From the NCBI RefSeq assembly GCF_003634695.1, contig NZ_RBWV01000010.1, positions 372,001 through 436,000 on the forward strand: a stretch of DNA of 64,000 nt, read 5' to 3'. The position numbers and the translations under genes are program-made. Shown piece by piece: positions 18,615-27,752 of this stretch. Position 1 is the stretch's first letter, and the number at the start of each line of letters is the position of its first letter. The notes beneath the pieces are model-generated. The model was not told the origin of the DNA, ran no database searches, and saw only the letters and a program-made list of their open reading frames with translations. The DNA is from Motilibacter peucedani (GTDB lineage: Bacteria > Actinomycetota > Actinomycetes > Motilibacterales > Motilibacteraceae).

Positions 18615-21083
18615 ATGACAGCCCCGCCCTCGTCCCCGTCGCCGCACGGGGACCTGCGTCCGTGGCAGGACTCCTCTCGACCGGTCGCCGAGCGCGTGCA
18701 GCTGCTGCTCGACGCCATGACGCTGGAGGAGAAGGTCGCCCAGCTCGGCAGCCGCTGGGTCGGCAACGACATGCACGCGGACGACGCCGCACCCGGTGCA
18801 GAAGCGGTCGAACCACCGCAGACCACTGACCACGAGCTCATCGTCGCGCCGATGCAGGACGTCTTCGCCGCCTCCGGCACCGTGCCCCTCGAGGAGGCGA
18901 GCCGCCACGGCCTCGGCCAGCTGACCCGCGTGTTCGGCAGCGTGCCGCTGACGGTCGCCGAGGGCGTCGCCGAGCTGGTGCGCCAGCACCGGGTGGTGCT
19001 CGAGGGCTCGCGGCTCGGCGTGCCGGCACTGGTCCACGAGGAGTGCCTCACGGGCTTCACGGCCTTCGGCGCCACCGTCTACCCCGCCGCCATCGCCTGG
19101 GGTGCGACCTTCGACCCCGGGCTCGTCGAGCGCATGGCCGCGGCGATCGGTCGCGACATGGCCGCCGTCGGCGTGCACCAGGGGCTCTCGCCCGTGCTCG
19201 ACGTCGTGCGCGACTACCGCTGGGGCCGCGTCGAGGAGACGATGGGGGAGGACCCGTACCTCGTCTCCGTGCTCGGCGCCGCCTACGTCCGAGGCCTCGA
19301 GAGCGCCGGCGTCGTCGCGACCCTCAAGCACTTCGCGGGCTACTCCGCCTCGCGCGCGGCCCGCAACCACGGCCCCGTCTCGATGGGCCGCCGCGAGCTG
19401 CTCGACGTCGTCCTGCCGAGCTTCGAGGCGGCCGTCGCGCTCGGCGGCGCCCGCTCGGTCATGAACTCCTACTCCGACGTCGACGGCGTGCCCGCCGGTG
19501 CCGACGCGTGGCTGCTCACCGAGGTGCTGCGCGAGGAGTGGGGCTTCGAGGGGACCGTCGTTTCCGACTACTGGGCCGTGCCGTTCCTGGCCTCGATGCA
19601 CCACGTCGCGGCGGACGACGCGGAGGCGGGGGTGCTGGCGCTGCGCGCCGGCATCGACGTCGAGCTCCCCGACACCCTCGGCTTCGGTGCGGGCCTCGTC
19701 AGACGCGTACGCAGCGGCGAGCTCCCCGAGGACCTCGTCGACCGCGCCGCCCGCCGCCACCTCACCCACAAGGCCCAGCTGGGCCTGCTCGACGCGGGAT
19801 GGACCCCCGAGGGCTCCGTGCGCGACGCCGCGGTCGAGCTCGACTCGGCCGAGAACCGGGCGCTGGCGCGCGAGGTGGCCGAGCGCTCGGTGGTGCTGCT
19901 CGACGCGGGCACCGCCCTGCCGCTGGCCGGCGAGGGGCGACCGGTGCTGGGGCGGGTGGCGGTCGTCGGCCCGTGCGCCGACGACCCGCGCACCTTCATG
20001 GGCTGCTACGCCTTCCCCAACCACGTGCTGCCGCGCTACCCCGAGCTCGGGCTGGGGCTCGAGGTGCCCACGGCCGTCGACGCGCTGCGGGCCGAGCTGC
20101 CGGGCGTCGAGGTCGTGCACGAGCGCGGCTGCACCGTGCTGGGCGAGGACCGCTCCGGGTTCGCGGCCGCCGTCGAGGCAGCGCGCGGGGCCGACCTCTG
20201 CGTCGCGCTCGTCGGCGACCTCGCCGGCCTGTTCGGCAACGGCAGCTCGGGCGAGGGCTGCGACGCACCCGACCTGCGGCTGCCCGGTGTCCAGGCCGAC
20301 CTGCTGCAGGAGCTGCTCGCGACCGGTACGCCGGTCGTCGTCGTCGTCGTGTCCGGCCGGCCCTACGCGCTGGGCGAGGTCCACGGCGCGGCGGCGGGGC
20401 TCGTGCAGGCGTTCATGCCGGGCGAGGAGGGCGGCGCCGCGATCGCCGGCGTCCTCTCGGGCCGGCTCAACCCCGCCGGGCGCCTGCCGGTGCAGGTGCC
20501 CCGCACCCCCGGTGGGCAGCCCAGCACCTACCTCCAGCCCGCCCTCGGCTCGGCCGGGAGCGCCGGCATCAGCACGCTCGACGCGACGCCGCTGTTCGCC
20601 TTCGGCCACGGCCGGTCCTACACGAGCTTCGAGCTCGGCGACCTGCAGCTGAGCAGCCGGACGATGGGCACCGACGGCGAGCTGAGCGTGCAGGTGACGG
20701 TCCGCAACACCGGCGAGCGCGCCGGCGAGGAGGTCGTGCAGCTCTACCTCAACGACGTCGTGGCTCAGGTCGCCCGCCCGCTCCAGGCGCTGACCGGCTT
20801 CGCCCGCGTCGCGCTCGAGCCCGGGGCGGCGAGCGACGTGCGCTTCACCGTGCACGCCGACCGCACGGCCTACACCGCGCCCGACCTGCGCCGCATCGTC
20901 GAGCCCGGCGACGTGCAGGTGCTGGTGGGCACGTCGGCGGCCGAGCTGCCGCTGCGGGCGACCGTGCGGGTCACCGGGCCGGTGCGCACCGTCGGTCACG
21001 ACCGGGTGCTGACCACCCCGGTCGAGCTGGTCCCACGAGAGGCGGACGAGGATGCGCGCGTCGTCGCGGGCAGCGTCGCCTAG
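18615..21083 (+). CDS. Glycoside hydrolase family 3 (beta-glucosidase/beta-xylosidase)
   Basis: Retaining exo-acting glycosidase, 822 residues. The N-terminal barrel spans roughly 30-340 with LVHEECLTGF, TLKHFAGYSASR and the nucleophile Asp in VVSDYWAV. A second alpha/beta domain follows (VAVVGPCADDPRTFMGCYAF), then GHGRSYTSFELG and a fibronectin-III-like C-terminal domain (VTVRNTGERAGEEVVQLYL). There is no signal peptide, so it acts inside the cell on imported oligosaccharides. ATG 18615 follows GAGGAG at 18599-18604. It lies divergent to the ABC operon and overlaps the LacI gene. Confidence 0.93.
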   Translation: MTAPPSSPSPHGDLRPWQDSSRPVAERVQLLLDAMTLEEKVAQLGSRWVGNDMHADDAAPGAEAVEPPQTTDHELIVAPMQDVFAASGTVPLEEASRHGLGQLTRVFGSVPLTVAEGVAELVRQHRVVLEGSRLGVPALVHEECLTGFTAFGATVYPAAIAWGATFDPGLVERMAAAIGRDMAAVGVHQGLSPVLDVVRDYRWGRVEETMGEDPYLVSVLGAAYVRGLESAGVVATLKHFAGYSASRAARNHGPVSMGRRELLDVVLPSFEAAVALGGARSVMNSYSDVDGVPAGADAWLLTEVLREEWGFEGTVVSDYWAVPFLASMHHVAADDAEAGVLALRAGIDVELPDTLGFGAGLVRRVRSGELPEDLVDRAARRHLTHKAQLGLLDAGWTPEGSVRDAAVELDSAENRALAREVAERSVVLLDAGTALPLAGEGRPVLGRVAVVGPCADDPRTFMGCYAFPNHVLPRYPELGLGLEVPTAVDALRAELPGVEVVHERGCTVLGEDRSGFAAAVEAARGADLCVALVGDLAGLFGNGSSGEGCDAPDLRLPGVQADLLQELLATGTPVVVVVVSGRPYALGEVHGAAAGLVQAFMPGEEGGAAIAGVLSGRLNPAGRLPVQVPRTPGGQPSTYLQPALGSAGSAGISTLDATPLFAFGHGRSYTSFELGDLQLSSRTMGTDGELSVQVTVRNTGERAGEEVVQLYLNDVVAQVARPLQALTGFARVALEPGAASDVRFTVHADRTAYTAPDLRRIVEPGDVQVLVGTSAAELPLRATVRVTGPVRTVGHDRVLTTPVELVPREADEDARVVAGSVA

Positions 21084-22113
21084 CACCGCCGTGACGAGCG
21101 CCCCGACCGGCCGGGCCACGCTCGCCGACGTCGCGGCGTCGGCCGGCGTCTCGGTCGCCACGGTCTCGAAGGTGCTCAACGGGCGCAGCGACGTCTCCGC
21201 CTCGACCCGCGCACGGGTGCTCGAGCTGCTCAACCGGCACGACTACGTCGGTCGGCGCCCCGACCCGGTCGAGGCGCCGACCGTCGAGCTGTTCTTCCAG
21301 GGCGAGCTGACGAGCTACTCGACCGAGGTCATCCAGGGGGTGCTCGACGAGGCGTCCGAGCTCGACGTCTCGGTGGTCCTCAGCGTGCGCGCCGCCGGGA
21401 GCAGCGGCTCCGCACCCGCGTCCTGGGCGCGGGAGGCGGCCGCGGCCGGACGGCGGGCCGTCATCGGCGTGACGAACGAGATGACCGAGCGCGACCTCGC
21501 GGCGCTCAACCGCGTGCGCCTGCCGATGGTCGTCATCGACCCGCTCAACACGCCGCAGGCGCGCATGGCCAGCGTCGGGTCGACCAACTTCGCGGGTGGC
21601 ATCGCTGCCACCCAGCACCTGCTCTCGCTCGGCCACCGCCGCATCGCCTACCTCGGCGGACCGGCGCAGGCAGGGTGCAACCAGGCGCGGATGCTCGGCT
21701 TCCGCGGGGCGATGGAGGCCGCCGGCGCGGAGGTGCCCGCCGGCTACGTGCGCACCGGACCGTTCCGCTACGAGGAGGGCGTCAGGGGCGGGTACGCGGT
21801 GTTCGACCTCCCGACGCCGCCGACCGCCGTCTTCGCCGGCAACGACGAGCTCGCCCTGGGCGTCATCGAGGCCGCCCGGTCGCGCGGGCTGCGGGTGCCC
21901 GAGGACCTCAGCGTCGTGGGCTTCGACGACACCCAGGTCGCCCGCCTGTCGTCCCCGCCGCTGACGACGGTGCGCCAGCCGCTGCGCGAGATGGGCGCCG
22001 TGGCGCTGCGGACGGCGCTGCGCCTGGCCTCGGGCGGCAAGGTCGACTCCCACCACGTCGAGCTCGCCACCGAGCTCGTGGTGCGCCGCTCGACCTGCCC
22101 CCTGCGCGACTGA
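21052..22113 (+). CDS. LacI-family transcriptional regulator
   Basis: Sugar-responsive repressor of about 353 residues. The N-terminal helix-turn-helix with hinge reads TLADVAASAGVSVATVSKVL and continues STRARVLELLNRHDYVG. The C-terminal domain is a periplasmic-binding-protein fold with GHRRIAYLGG and VFAGNDELALGVIEAA. ATG 21052 overlaps the GH3 gene by 32 bp; GTG 21091 is an alternative that would start close to the HTH. Its position after the GH3 gene and the palindromes upstream of that gene suggest it represses the whole glycoside regulon. Confidence 0.92.
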   Translation: MRASSRAASPSTAVTSAPTGRATLADVAASAGVSVATVSKVLNGRSDVSASTRARVLELLNRHDYVGRRPDPVEAPTVELFFQGELTSYSTEVIQGVLDEASELDVSVVLSVRAAGSSGSAPASWAREAAAAGRRAVIGVTNEMTERDLAALNRVRLPMVVIDPLNTPQARMASVGSTNFAGGIAATQHLLSLGHRRIAYLGGPAQAGCNQARMLGFRGAMEAAGAEVPAGYVRTGPFRYEEGVRGGYAVFDLPTPPTAVFAGNDELALGVIEAARSRGLRVPEDLSVVGFDDTQVARLSSPPLTTVRQPLREMGAVALRTALRLASGGKVDSHHVELATELVVRRSTCPLRD

Positions 22114-22146
22114 CGCTGCTGCTCGGCCCAGCGGCCCAACAGTCGG

Positions 22147-22170
22147 CGGCTCAGCGGCTCAGCGGCTCAG
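22147..22170 (+). repeat. Triple 8-bp tandem repeat at the DUF3000 3' end
   Basis: CGGCTCAG is repeated three times head to tail; the last copy contains the stop codon of the minus-strand DUF3000 gene. It is a simple slippage-prone repeat. Confidence 0.7.
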
Positions 22171-22850
22171 CGGGTGGCGCCGAGGACCGCGACGCCGGGC
22201 GGCAGCGGCGGCAGGCCGGCCGCCTGGCAGAGCAGGGTGCCGAAGGCGGCGCTGTGGTCGACCAGCCGCGCCGGGTCGTCGAGGACCGGGGTCCACGACG
22301 CGCGCAGCTCGACCTGGGCGCTGGTGCGCTCCGACATCGTGCCGAAGCCCTCGCTGACCACGCGGGTGATGGTGCCGCTGGCCTCGACGTGCTCGGCGCC
22401 GCAGTCGGCGAGCGACTCGAGCAGCCAGCCCCACGCGACCTGGGCCAGCAGCGGGTCGCCCGCCATGTCGGCCTCGAGGTCGGCCTTGAGGTAGGCCACC
22501 AGGCGGGTGTCGCCCTGCCAGGCGTCGTGTCCGGCGGGGTCGTGGAGCAGGACCAGCCGGCCGGTCGCGAGCTCCTCGTCGTCGACGACGAGGTCGGCCG
22601 TGACGGCGGCGGTGTGGGGGGCCAGCCGGGCCGGCCCGGGCGCGAGGTCGACCTCGAGCTCGGGGCGCACGCGGACCCCCGGGAGGCCGGCGGCCATGGC
22701 CTCCCAGCGGGCGAGCGGGTCCTCGGTCACCGGCCGGCGCGGCACGAGCGGGGCGGAGCGCACGACGCCGAGCGCCGTGACGGCCGCCGCGGGGCGCGCG
22801 GGGTCGATTGAGCGGGCGGGGAGGGCCGAGCGCTCGACAGCGTCGACCAC
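22167..22850 (-). CDS. DUF3000 family protein
   Basis: Conserved actinobacterial protein of unknown function, 227 residues, soluble, with no signal peptide. Recognisable family stretches are LVAYLKADLEADMAGDPLLA, WGWLLESLADCGAEH and the Ser/Thr-rich ASGTITRVVSEGFGTM near residue 160. It is regularly found next to hemE or RNase D in actinobacteria, as here, with hemE diverging on the other side of the small zinc-ribbon gene. It is read from GTG 22850, one base after the stop of that upstream gene, so the two form one operon. Confidence 0.85.
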   Translation of the reverse strand: MVDAVERSALPARSIDPARPAAAVTALGVVRSAPLVPRRPVTEDPLARWEAMAAGLPGVRVRPELEVDLAPGPARLAPHTAAVTADLVVDDEELATGRLVLLHDPAGHDAWQGDTRLVAYLKADLEADMAGDPLLAQVAWGWLLESLADCGAEHVEASGTITRVVSEGFGTMSERTSAQVELRASWTPVLDDPARLVDHSAAFGTLLCQAAGLPPLPPGVAVLGATR

Positions 22851-22851
22851 C

Positions 22852-23079
22852 TCAGGCCGTGCGCGCGGAGGACCACGAGCGTGCGGCGGCAGCGCCCGGG
22901 GCGCCCACGCCGTAGGCCAGGTCGGCGTCGAGCAGGCTGCCGAGCAGGACCGCGGTGCCGCACTCGATGCACGCGAGCTCGGGGCACTCGACGTGGTCCT
23001 CGCAGTGCGGGGTCTCGAAGGCCCGCACCTCGCGGCAGTCGGCGCACCAGTGCAGGACCAGGGCGCTGCGACCCGTCAT
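22852..23079 (-). CDS. Small zinc-ribbon-like protein
   Basis: A 75-residue cytoplasmic protein with paired cysteines: WCADCREV near residue 12 and LACIECGTAV near 40, plus CEDHVEC between them. The spacing fits a zinc ribbon. The C-terminal half is Ala/Gly-rich. ATG 23079 has AGGAGAG 6 nt upstream. It is the first gene of a two-gene operon with DUF3000 and diverges from hemE. No function is known to me. Confidence 0.65.
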   Translation of the reverse strand: MTGRSALVLHWCADCREVRAFETPHCEDHVECPELACIECGTAVLLGSLLDADLAYGVGAPGAAAARSWSSARTA

Positions 23080-23246
23080 GACGATCTCTCCTCGCTCGCT
23101 CCGACGCGCTCCGAGCTCGAGCGCGCTGCCGGCCCTCGGGGACCAGCACGCCCACGGTCGCACGCACCACTGACAGAGTCACGGACCCGGCCCCGCCCGG
23201 AGCCGGCGTGTCGCGGGGCCCCCGCCGGTCTGGGACCATCGACGCT

Positions 23247-24302
23247 GTGACGAGCACCGCGACAGACACTGCCAGCCGCCCCCTCGCGGGCTCGCCGTTC
23301 CTCGAGGCCTGCGCCGGGCGCCGGGGCAGCCGCACCCCGGTGTGGTTCATGCGCCAGGCCGGTCGCGCGCTGCCGGAGTACCGCGCGCTGCGCGAGGGCG
23401 TGCCGATGCTCGAGTCCTGCGCCCGGCCCGACATGGTCGTCGAGATCACGATGCAGCCGGTCCGCCGCTACGCCGTCGACGCGGCGATCTTCTACAGCGA
23501 CATCGTGGTGCCGCTCAAGGCGATCGGCGTCGACCTCGACATCGTGCCCGGCGTCGGGCCGGTCATCGCCCACCCCGTGCGCAGCGCCGCCGACCTCGCC
23601 CAGCTGCGCCCGCTCGAGCCCGACGACGTCTCCTACGTCACCGAGGCGGTCCGCGCGCTGGTCGCCGAGCTGGGGCCGACCCCCCTGATCGGCTTCGCCG
23701 GTGCGCCGTTCACCCTCGCCACCTACCTGGTCGAGGGCGGTCCGTCGAAGGAGCACGCGCGTACCAAGGCCCTCATGCTCGGCGAGCCCGAGCTGTGGTC
23801 GGCCCTGATGGGCCGGCTCGCCGCGATCAGCGCCGCGTTCCTCGAGGTGCAGGTCGAGGCCGGCGCCTCGGCGGTGCAGCTGTTCGACTCGTGGGCGGGC
23901 GTGCTGCCGCGCCGGCACTACGACGCCCACGTGGCGCCGTGGTCGGCGCAGGTGCTCGGGCGCTTCGCCGGCCGGGTGCCGCGGATCCACTTCGGCGTCG
24001 GCACCGGCGAACTGCTCGGCTCGATGGCCGACGCCGGCGCCGACGTGCTCGGCGTCGACTTCCGGGTGCCCCTGGACGAGGCGGCCCGCCGCGTGCCCGG
24101 CCGGGTGCTGCAGGGCAACCTCGACCCCGCCGTCACCCTGGCGCCATGGGACGTCGTCGAGCGGGAGGCGCTCGGCGTGCTCGACGCGGCGGAGGGGCTG
24201 CCGGCCCACGTCTTCAACCTCGGCCACGGCGTGCTGCCCGCCACGGACCCGGGCGTGCTGCAGCGGGTGGTCGAGCTGGTGCACGAGCGCACCGCCCGCT
24301 GA
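23247..24302 (+). CDS. hemE: Uroporphyrinogen decarboxylase
   Basis: Cytoplasmic heme-pathway enzyme that decarboxylates the four acetate side chains of uroporphyrinogen III to give coproporphyrinogen III. The 351-residue protein has the N-terminal signature [15 protein letters not shown] (binding Arg residues), [38 protein letters not shown] and the late [14 protein letters not shown] start at GTG 23247, which leaves the usual N-terminal length; an upstream frame to 23208 lacks a ribosome-binding site. The downstream heme enzymes hemY and hemQ are encoded 10 kb away. Confidence 0.96.
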   Translation: MTSTATDTASRPLAGSPFLEACAGRRGSRTPVWFMRQAGRALPEYRALREGVPMLESCARPDMVVEITMQPVRRYAVDAAIFYSDIVVPLKAIGVDLDIVPGVGPVIAHPVRSAADLAQLRPLEPDDVSYVTEAVRALVAELGPTPLIGFAGAPFTLATYLVEGGPSKEHARTKALMLGEPELWSALMGRLAAISAAFLEVQVEAGASAVQLFDSWAGVLPRRHYDAHVAPWSAQVLGRFAGRVPRIHFGVGTGELLGSMADAGADVLGVDFRVPLDEAARRVPGRVLQGNLDPAVTLAPWDVVEREALGVLDAAEGLPAHVFNLGHGVLPATDPGVLQRVVELVHERTAR

Positions 24303-24337
24303 CCTCCGCCGCGCTGTTGGCCGGCAGCCCGGCTGGG

Positions 24338-24343
24338 TATGGC
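24338..24343 (+). promoter_or_regulatory. -10 element for a leaderless gene
   Basis: TATGGC(T) lies 6 nt before ATG 24350. No ribosome-binding site is present, which fits a leaderless transcript for the four-gene small-protein block. Confidence 0.45.
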
Positions 24344-24349
24344 TGGGTC

Positions 24350-24706
24350 ATGATCGACGAGAGAGCCCTCGAGACCGGGCACGTGTTCGACAGCCGAGGC
24401 AAGACGGTGGGCGCCGTCCTGGCGGTCTACCGCCGGGCCGGCGGCGAGTCGCCGGACTGGGTGGCGGTCGGCTTCGACGACGGCCCCCGCTTCGTGCCGC
24501 TGCGCACCGCCGAGCAGGTGCCGGACGGCGTACGCGTGCCCTTCACGACCGACACCATCGTCCAGGCGCCGGTGCTCGACCCCGACGCCGGCAACCTCAG
24601 CGCCGAGGACGAGGCCGAGCTCTACGAGCACTACGGTCTCGACCACCCGCTGCCCTTCGAGCCCACCGAGGGCGGCCCCGCCGACGCGTCAGGAGCAGTG
24701 CTGTGA
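24350..24706 (+). CDS. PRC-barrel-like small protein
   Basis: A 118-residue acidic protein. The first 75 residues (GHVFDSRGKTVGAVLAVYR, then WVAVGFDDGPRFVPLRTAE) look like a PRC-barrel beta fold, a domain used for protein or RNA binding in ribosome maturation and photosynthetic reaction centers. The tail is rich in Glu and Asp (LSAEDEAELYEHYGL). It is the first of four overlapping small genes; its stop overlaps the next GTG start by 4 nt. Confidence 0.7.
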   Translation: MIDERALETGHVFDSRGKTVGAVLAVYRRAGGESPDWVAVGFDDGPRFVPLRTAEQVPDGVRVPFTTDTIVQAPVLDPDAGNLSAEDEAELYEHYGLDHPLPFEPTEGGPADASGAVL

Positions 24707-25023
24707 CCGAGCAGGACCAGACCGCGAGCACGCCCGCCGACAGCCTGCTGGCGCCGCAGGCGGTGCGCGACTGGGAGGGTGCGGCCCCCGACGAGGGCGA
24801 CTACGCGGGCGAGCCCGCGACGGGCGGGCACCTGCCGGCCTCCGACGCGGTGGCGCCGGGGGAGACCTACCACGGCGACAGCGTCCGCAACGAGATCCAG
24901 GAGATCACCGACATCGAGCTCAGCGGTGAGACGCTGACCGACGAGCAGCGTGCGGTCCGGCGCCACGGCGAGGAGCACGTCATCGACATGGAAGTCCGGC
25001 CCGACGATCGGAGCGCGCGATGA
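24703..25023 (+). CDS. Small acidic protein of unknown function
   Basis: A 106-residue, strongly acidic, probably disordered protein with no domain I recognise. It contains a possible helix ITDIELSGETLTDEQRAVRR in the C-terminal third. The GTG start is embedded in the stop of the preceding gene (GTGA) and its own stop overlaps the next ATG (ATGA), so translation is coupled on both sides. The block looks like one transcript with the PRC-barrel gene. Confidence 0.6.
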   Translation: MTEQDQTASTPADSLLAPQAVRDWEGAAPDEGDYAGEPATGGHLPASDAVAPGETYHGDSVRNEIQEITDIELSGETLTDEQRAVRRHGEEHVIDMEVRPDDRSAR

Positions 25024-25307
25024 GCAAGGAGCACGTGGACTCGACCGGCAACACCGGGGGCGAGCCGTCGTTCGGCACGGGTCCCCTGGGCAGCCGCATG
25101 GGGGGCGCCAGCCTCAACTCCGCTGCGGGCACCGCCTCGCTGCGCGAGCGGCCGACCGACGCCGGCGACGAGACCGACGCCCTGCACGACAGCGACCTCT
25201 ACGTCGTCACCGACGCGGGGCAGCACCTCGCGGTGCGCCCCGACGCCACGGGCCGCTGGACGGTGGAGGACCGCCCCGACCCCCAGGCCGGGGGAAGCGA
25301 GGAGTGA
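25020..25307 (+). CDS. Small protein, possible DUF2188-like C-terminus
   Basis: A 95-residue soluble protein. The N-terminal 45 residues are Gly/Ser-rich and probably unstructured. The end, DLYVVTDAGQHLAVRPDATG followed by RWTVEDRP, resembles the short DUF2188 motif in which a protein reads V-x-P-x-x-x-G-x-W-x-V. This likeness is weak. The ATG overlaps the stop of the upstream gene, and its own stop overlaps the start of the next gene by 4 nt. Confidence 0.55.
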   Translation: MSKEHVDSTGNTGGEPSFGTGPLGSRMGGASLNSAAGTASLRERPTDAGDETDALHDSDLYVVTDAGQHLAVRPDATGRWTVEDRPDPQAGGSEE

Positions 25308-25474
25308 GCGCTCGCGGCGAGGGACCTCCGCGGAGCTGGCTGCGCCGCAAGCTCATGAAGGTCTTCGGCCCGGCCGACCTCGGTCCCGAGCACCAGGGCA
25401 ACCCGCTGGTCGGCACGAAGTACGACCCGGCCCTGAAGAAGGCCCGCCGGGAGGCGCGCAGGCGCTCCTCCTAG
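25304..25474 (+). CDS. Small basic protein, last gene of the coupled block
   Basis: A 56-residue Arg/Lys-rich protein: PPRSWLRRKLMKVFGPADLG, then GNPLVGTKYDPALKKARREA. It has no membrane segment. Such charge suggests nucleic-acid or ribosome contact, but this is inference only. The GTG start overlaps the previous stop (GTGA). Its stop TAG shares the tetranucleotide CTAG with the stop of the convergent kinase gene. Confidence 0.55.
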   Translation: MSARGEGPPRSWLRRKLMKVFGPADLGPEHQGNPLVGTKYDPALKKARREARRRSS

Positions 25475-26478
25475 CCGGCCGCTGGTGCACGTCCTCGCCC
25501 GAGCGCCATGCGCAGAGACTGCTCGGCGGTGCGTCGCTCGTCGTCGGCCAGCAGGCCGCGGCTGACGAGCAGGTCGAGCCCGAGCAGTGCCGCGCCCAGC
25601 ACGGGCGGCGCGTCGACGACGTGCGGCACCGCCCAGGGCGCGGTGCGGGCGAGCCGCTCGGCGATGCCGTCGACGAGCAGCGGCTCGCGGGCCGCCAGGA
25701 CCCCGCCGCCGAGCACCACCGGCGCAGGCGCGTCGAGCATGCCCAGCCGGGTCAGGGCGATCGTCGAGAGCAGCGCGATCTCCTCGGCCTGGCGGGCGAC
25801 GATCTCGAGGGCCACCGCGTCGCCCTCGCGGGCGGCCGCGAACAGCACCGGCACCAGCTCGTGCAGCCGCCCGGCGTCGATGCGCCGCAGGTGCACGGCC
25901 TCGGCCACCGCCACTGCGGTGGGCAGCCCGAAGTGGGCGGCCGCGCGCTCGGCGAGGAGCGTGCGGCGGCCGCGCCCGTCCTCGCAGCGGGCGGCGGCCC
26001 ACATCAGCTCGCTCGCGAGGCCCATGCCGCCGCCCCAGTCGCCGGTCAGCATGCCGAGAGCGGGGAAGCGGGCCGACCGGCCGTCTGGCAGCAGCCCGAC
26101 GCAGTTGATGCCCGCCCCGCACACCACGGCGACGCCGCGCGGCTCGTCGGTGCCGCTGCGCAGCACGGCGAAGGTGTCGTTGGCGACCACCGTCTCGGCT
26201 CCCCAGCCCGCCTTCTCCAGCCGGGCCAGCACCTCGACCTCCTCGGCGGGCAGGTCGACGTTGGCCAGGCACGCCGACACGTGGTCGACCCGGGCGACGC
26301 CGGCCTCGGCGAGCACCTGCTCGACGCAGGGCGCCAGCCGGGCGACCGCCTCCTCGGCACCGACCGAGTGGGGGTGGAAGCCTCCGGTGCGCCCGGTGGC
26401 CAGTACCTCGCCCGCGTCGGTGAGCAGCACGACGTCGGTCTTGCTGTTGCCCCCGTCGACGGCCAGCAGGTGGGTCAC
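25471..26478 (-). CDS. BadF/BadG/BcrA/BcrD-family ATPase (N-acetylglucosamine-kinase-like)
   Basis: A 335-residue ASKHA-fold sugar kinase. The phosphate-1 motif is LLAVDGGNSKTDVVL at the N-terminus; GVAVVCGAGINCVGL and LTGDWGGGMGLASELM are the phosphate-2 and sugar-binding regions; PVVLGGGVLAAREP is the adenosine motif. Relatives phosphorylate N-acetylglucosamine and similar sugars at C6. The GTG start overlaps the GH4 stop by 4 nt, so kinase and glycosidase are translated together. It probably phosphorylates either the imported glycoside or the released sugar. Confidence 0.85.
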   Translation of the reverse strand: MTHLLAVDGGNSKTDVVLLTDAGEVLATGRTGGFHPHSVGAEEAVARLAPCVEQVLAEAGVARVDHVSACLANVDLPAEEVEVLARLEKAGWGAETVVANDTFAVLRSGTDEPRGVAVVCGAGINCVGLLPDGRSARFPALGMLTGDWGGGMGLASELMWAAARCEDGRGRRTLLAERAAAHFGLPTAVAVAEAVHLRRIDAGRLHELVPVLFAAAREGDAVALEIVARQAEEIALLSTIALTRLGMLDAPAPVVLGGGVLAAREPLLVDGIAERLARTAPWAVPHVVDAPPVLGAALLGLDLLVSRGLLADDERRTAEQSLRMALGRGRAPAAG

Positions 26479-27752
26479 GCCGTCGCCCAGGGCAGGTGCT
26501 CGCGGTTGTTGGCCAGCAGCAGGTCGGTCAGCCGCTCCGCGGTGTCCCACTGCCCGACCAGCGGGTGGGCGAGCAGGGCGTTCGAGACCCGGTCGCGCCC
26601 GCCGTGGAGCGCCGCGTCCAGCGCCAGGTGCTCGTAGGCCGTGACGCCGGCGACCAGCCCGGCGTAGATCGGCTCGAGCGGAGCCACGGGCAGCGGGTGG
26701 GCCCCCGACGCGTCGACGCGCGCCGGCACCTCGACCACCGCGTCCTCGGGCAGGAACGGCAGGGTCGAGCCGTTGCGCACGTTGACCACCTGGACGTCGC
26801 CCCCGTCGAGCAGCAGCGAGCGCACCAGCGCCACCGCCGCCTCGGAGTAGTAGGCGCCGCCGCGCTTCTCGAGCAGCGCGGGCTTGGTGTCGAGGGCGGG
26901 GTCTGCGTACATCTCCAGCAGCTCGGCCTCCATGCGGGCGACGGTAGCCGCCCGGCTCTCCTCGTGGCGCAGCTCCTCCACCACCGCGTCGTGCTGGTAG
27001 AAGTAGCGCAGGTAGTAGGACGGCACGGTGCCCAGGCGGCGCAGCAGGGGCTCAGGCAGGTGCATGTGCCCGGCGATCTCGGTGCCGAAGCGCTCGAACA
27101 GCTCGGGCAGCACGTCCCGCTCGCCGGTGCCGTCGGCGTCGACGAGGCGCACGCCGCGCTCCCAGGTCAGGTGGTTGAGGCCCACGTGGTCGAGCCGGAT
27201 GCGCGCGGGCTCGACCTCCAGCAGGCTCGCGAACCAGCGCTCGAGCCCGATCGCCACGTTGCACAGGCCCACTGCGCGGTGGCCCGCCTGCAGCAGGGAG
27301 CGTGTCACGATGCCGACGGGGTTCGTGAAGTCGACGATCCACGCCTCGGGTGCGCGCTTCGCGACCTGCTCAGCGATGTCGAGGACGACGGGTACGGTGC
27401 GCAGCGCCTTCGCGAGGCCTCCGGCGCCAGTGGTCTCCTGGCCGACGCACCCGCACTCGAGCGGCCAGGTCTCGTCACGCTGGCGGGCCGCCTGCCCGCC
27501 GACGCGCAGCTGGAGGAGCACGGCGTCGGCGCCCTCCACCGCCTCCTCGACGCTGGTGGTCGTGGTGACGCGTCCGGGGTGTCCCTGCTTGGCGAAGATG
27601 CGCGAGGCCAGCCCTCCGACTCGCTCGAGGCGCTGCTCGGAGGGGTCCATGAGCACCAGCTCGTCGGCGGGCAGCTCGGCCTGCAGCCGGGCGAAGCCGT
27701 CGACGAGCTCGGGGGTGTAGGTGGACCCTCCACCGATGACGGCCAGCTTCAT
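26475..27752 (-). CDS. Glycoside hydrolase family 4 (6-phospho-beta-glucosidase-like)
   Basis: NAD+ and metal-dependent glycosidase acting by oxidation-elimination in the cytoplasm, 425 residues, normal length. The Rossmann loop is MKLAVIGGGSTYTPELVDG. DFTNPVGIVTRSLL, the metal-binding Cys in GLCNVAIG and the His in VGLNHLTWERG are all present. The CNVAIG motif fits the beta-glucoside rather than alpha-glucoside branch. Its ATG overlaps the permease stop (ATGA) and its stop overlaps the kinase start. Family members usually act on 6-phosphoglycosides, which is notable beside an ABC importer. Confidence 0.92.
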   Translation of the reverse strand: MKLAVIGGGSTYTPELVDGFARLQAELPADELVLMDPSEQRLERVGGLASRIFAKQGHPGRVTTTTSVEEAVEGADAVLLQLRVGGQAARQRDETWPLECGCVGQETTGAGGLAKALRTVPVVLDIAEQVAKRAPEAWIVDFTNPVGIVTRSLLQAGHRAVGLCNVAIGLERWFASLLEVEPARIRLDHVGLNHLTWERGVRLVDADGTGERDVLPELFERFGTEIAGHMHLPEPLLRRLGTVPSYYLRYFYQHDAVVEELRHEESRAATVARMEAELLEMYADPALDTKPALLEKRGGAYYSEAAVALVRSLLLDGGDVQVVNVRNGSTLPFLPEDAVVEVPARVDASGAHPLPVAPLEPIYAGLVAGVTAYEHLALDAALHGGRDRVSNALLAHPLVGQWDTAERLTDLLLANNREHLPWATA

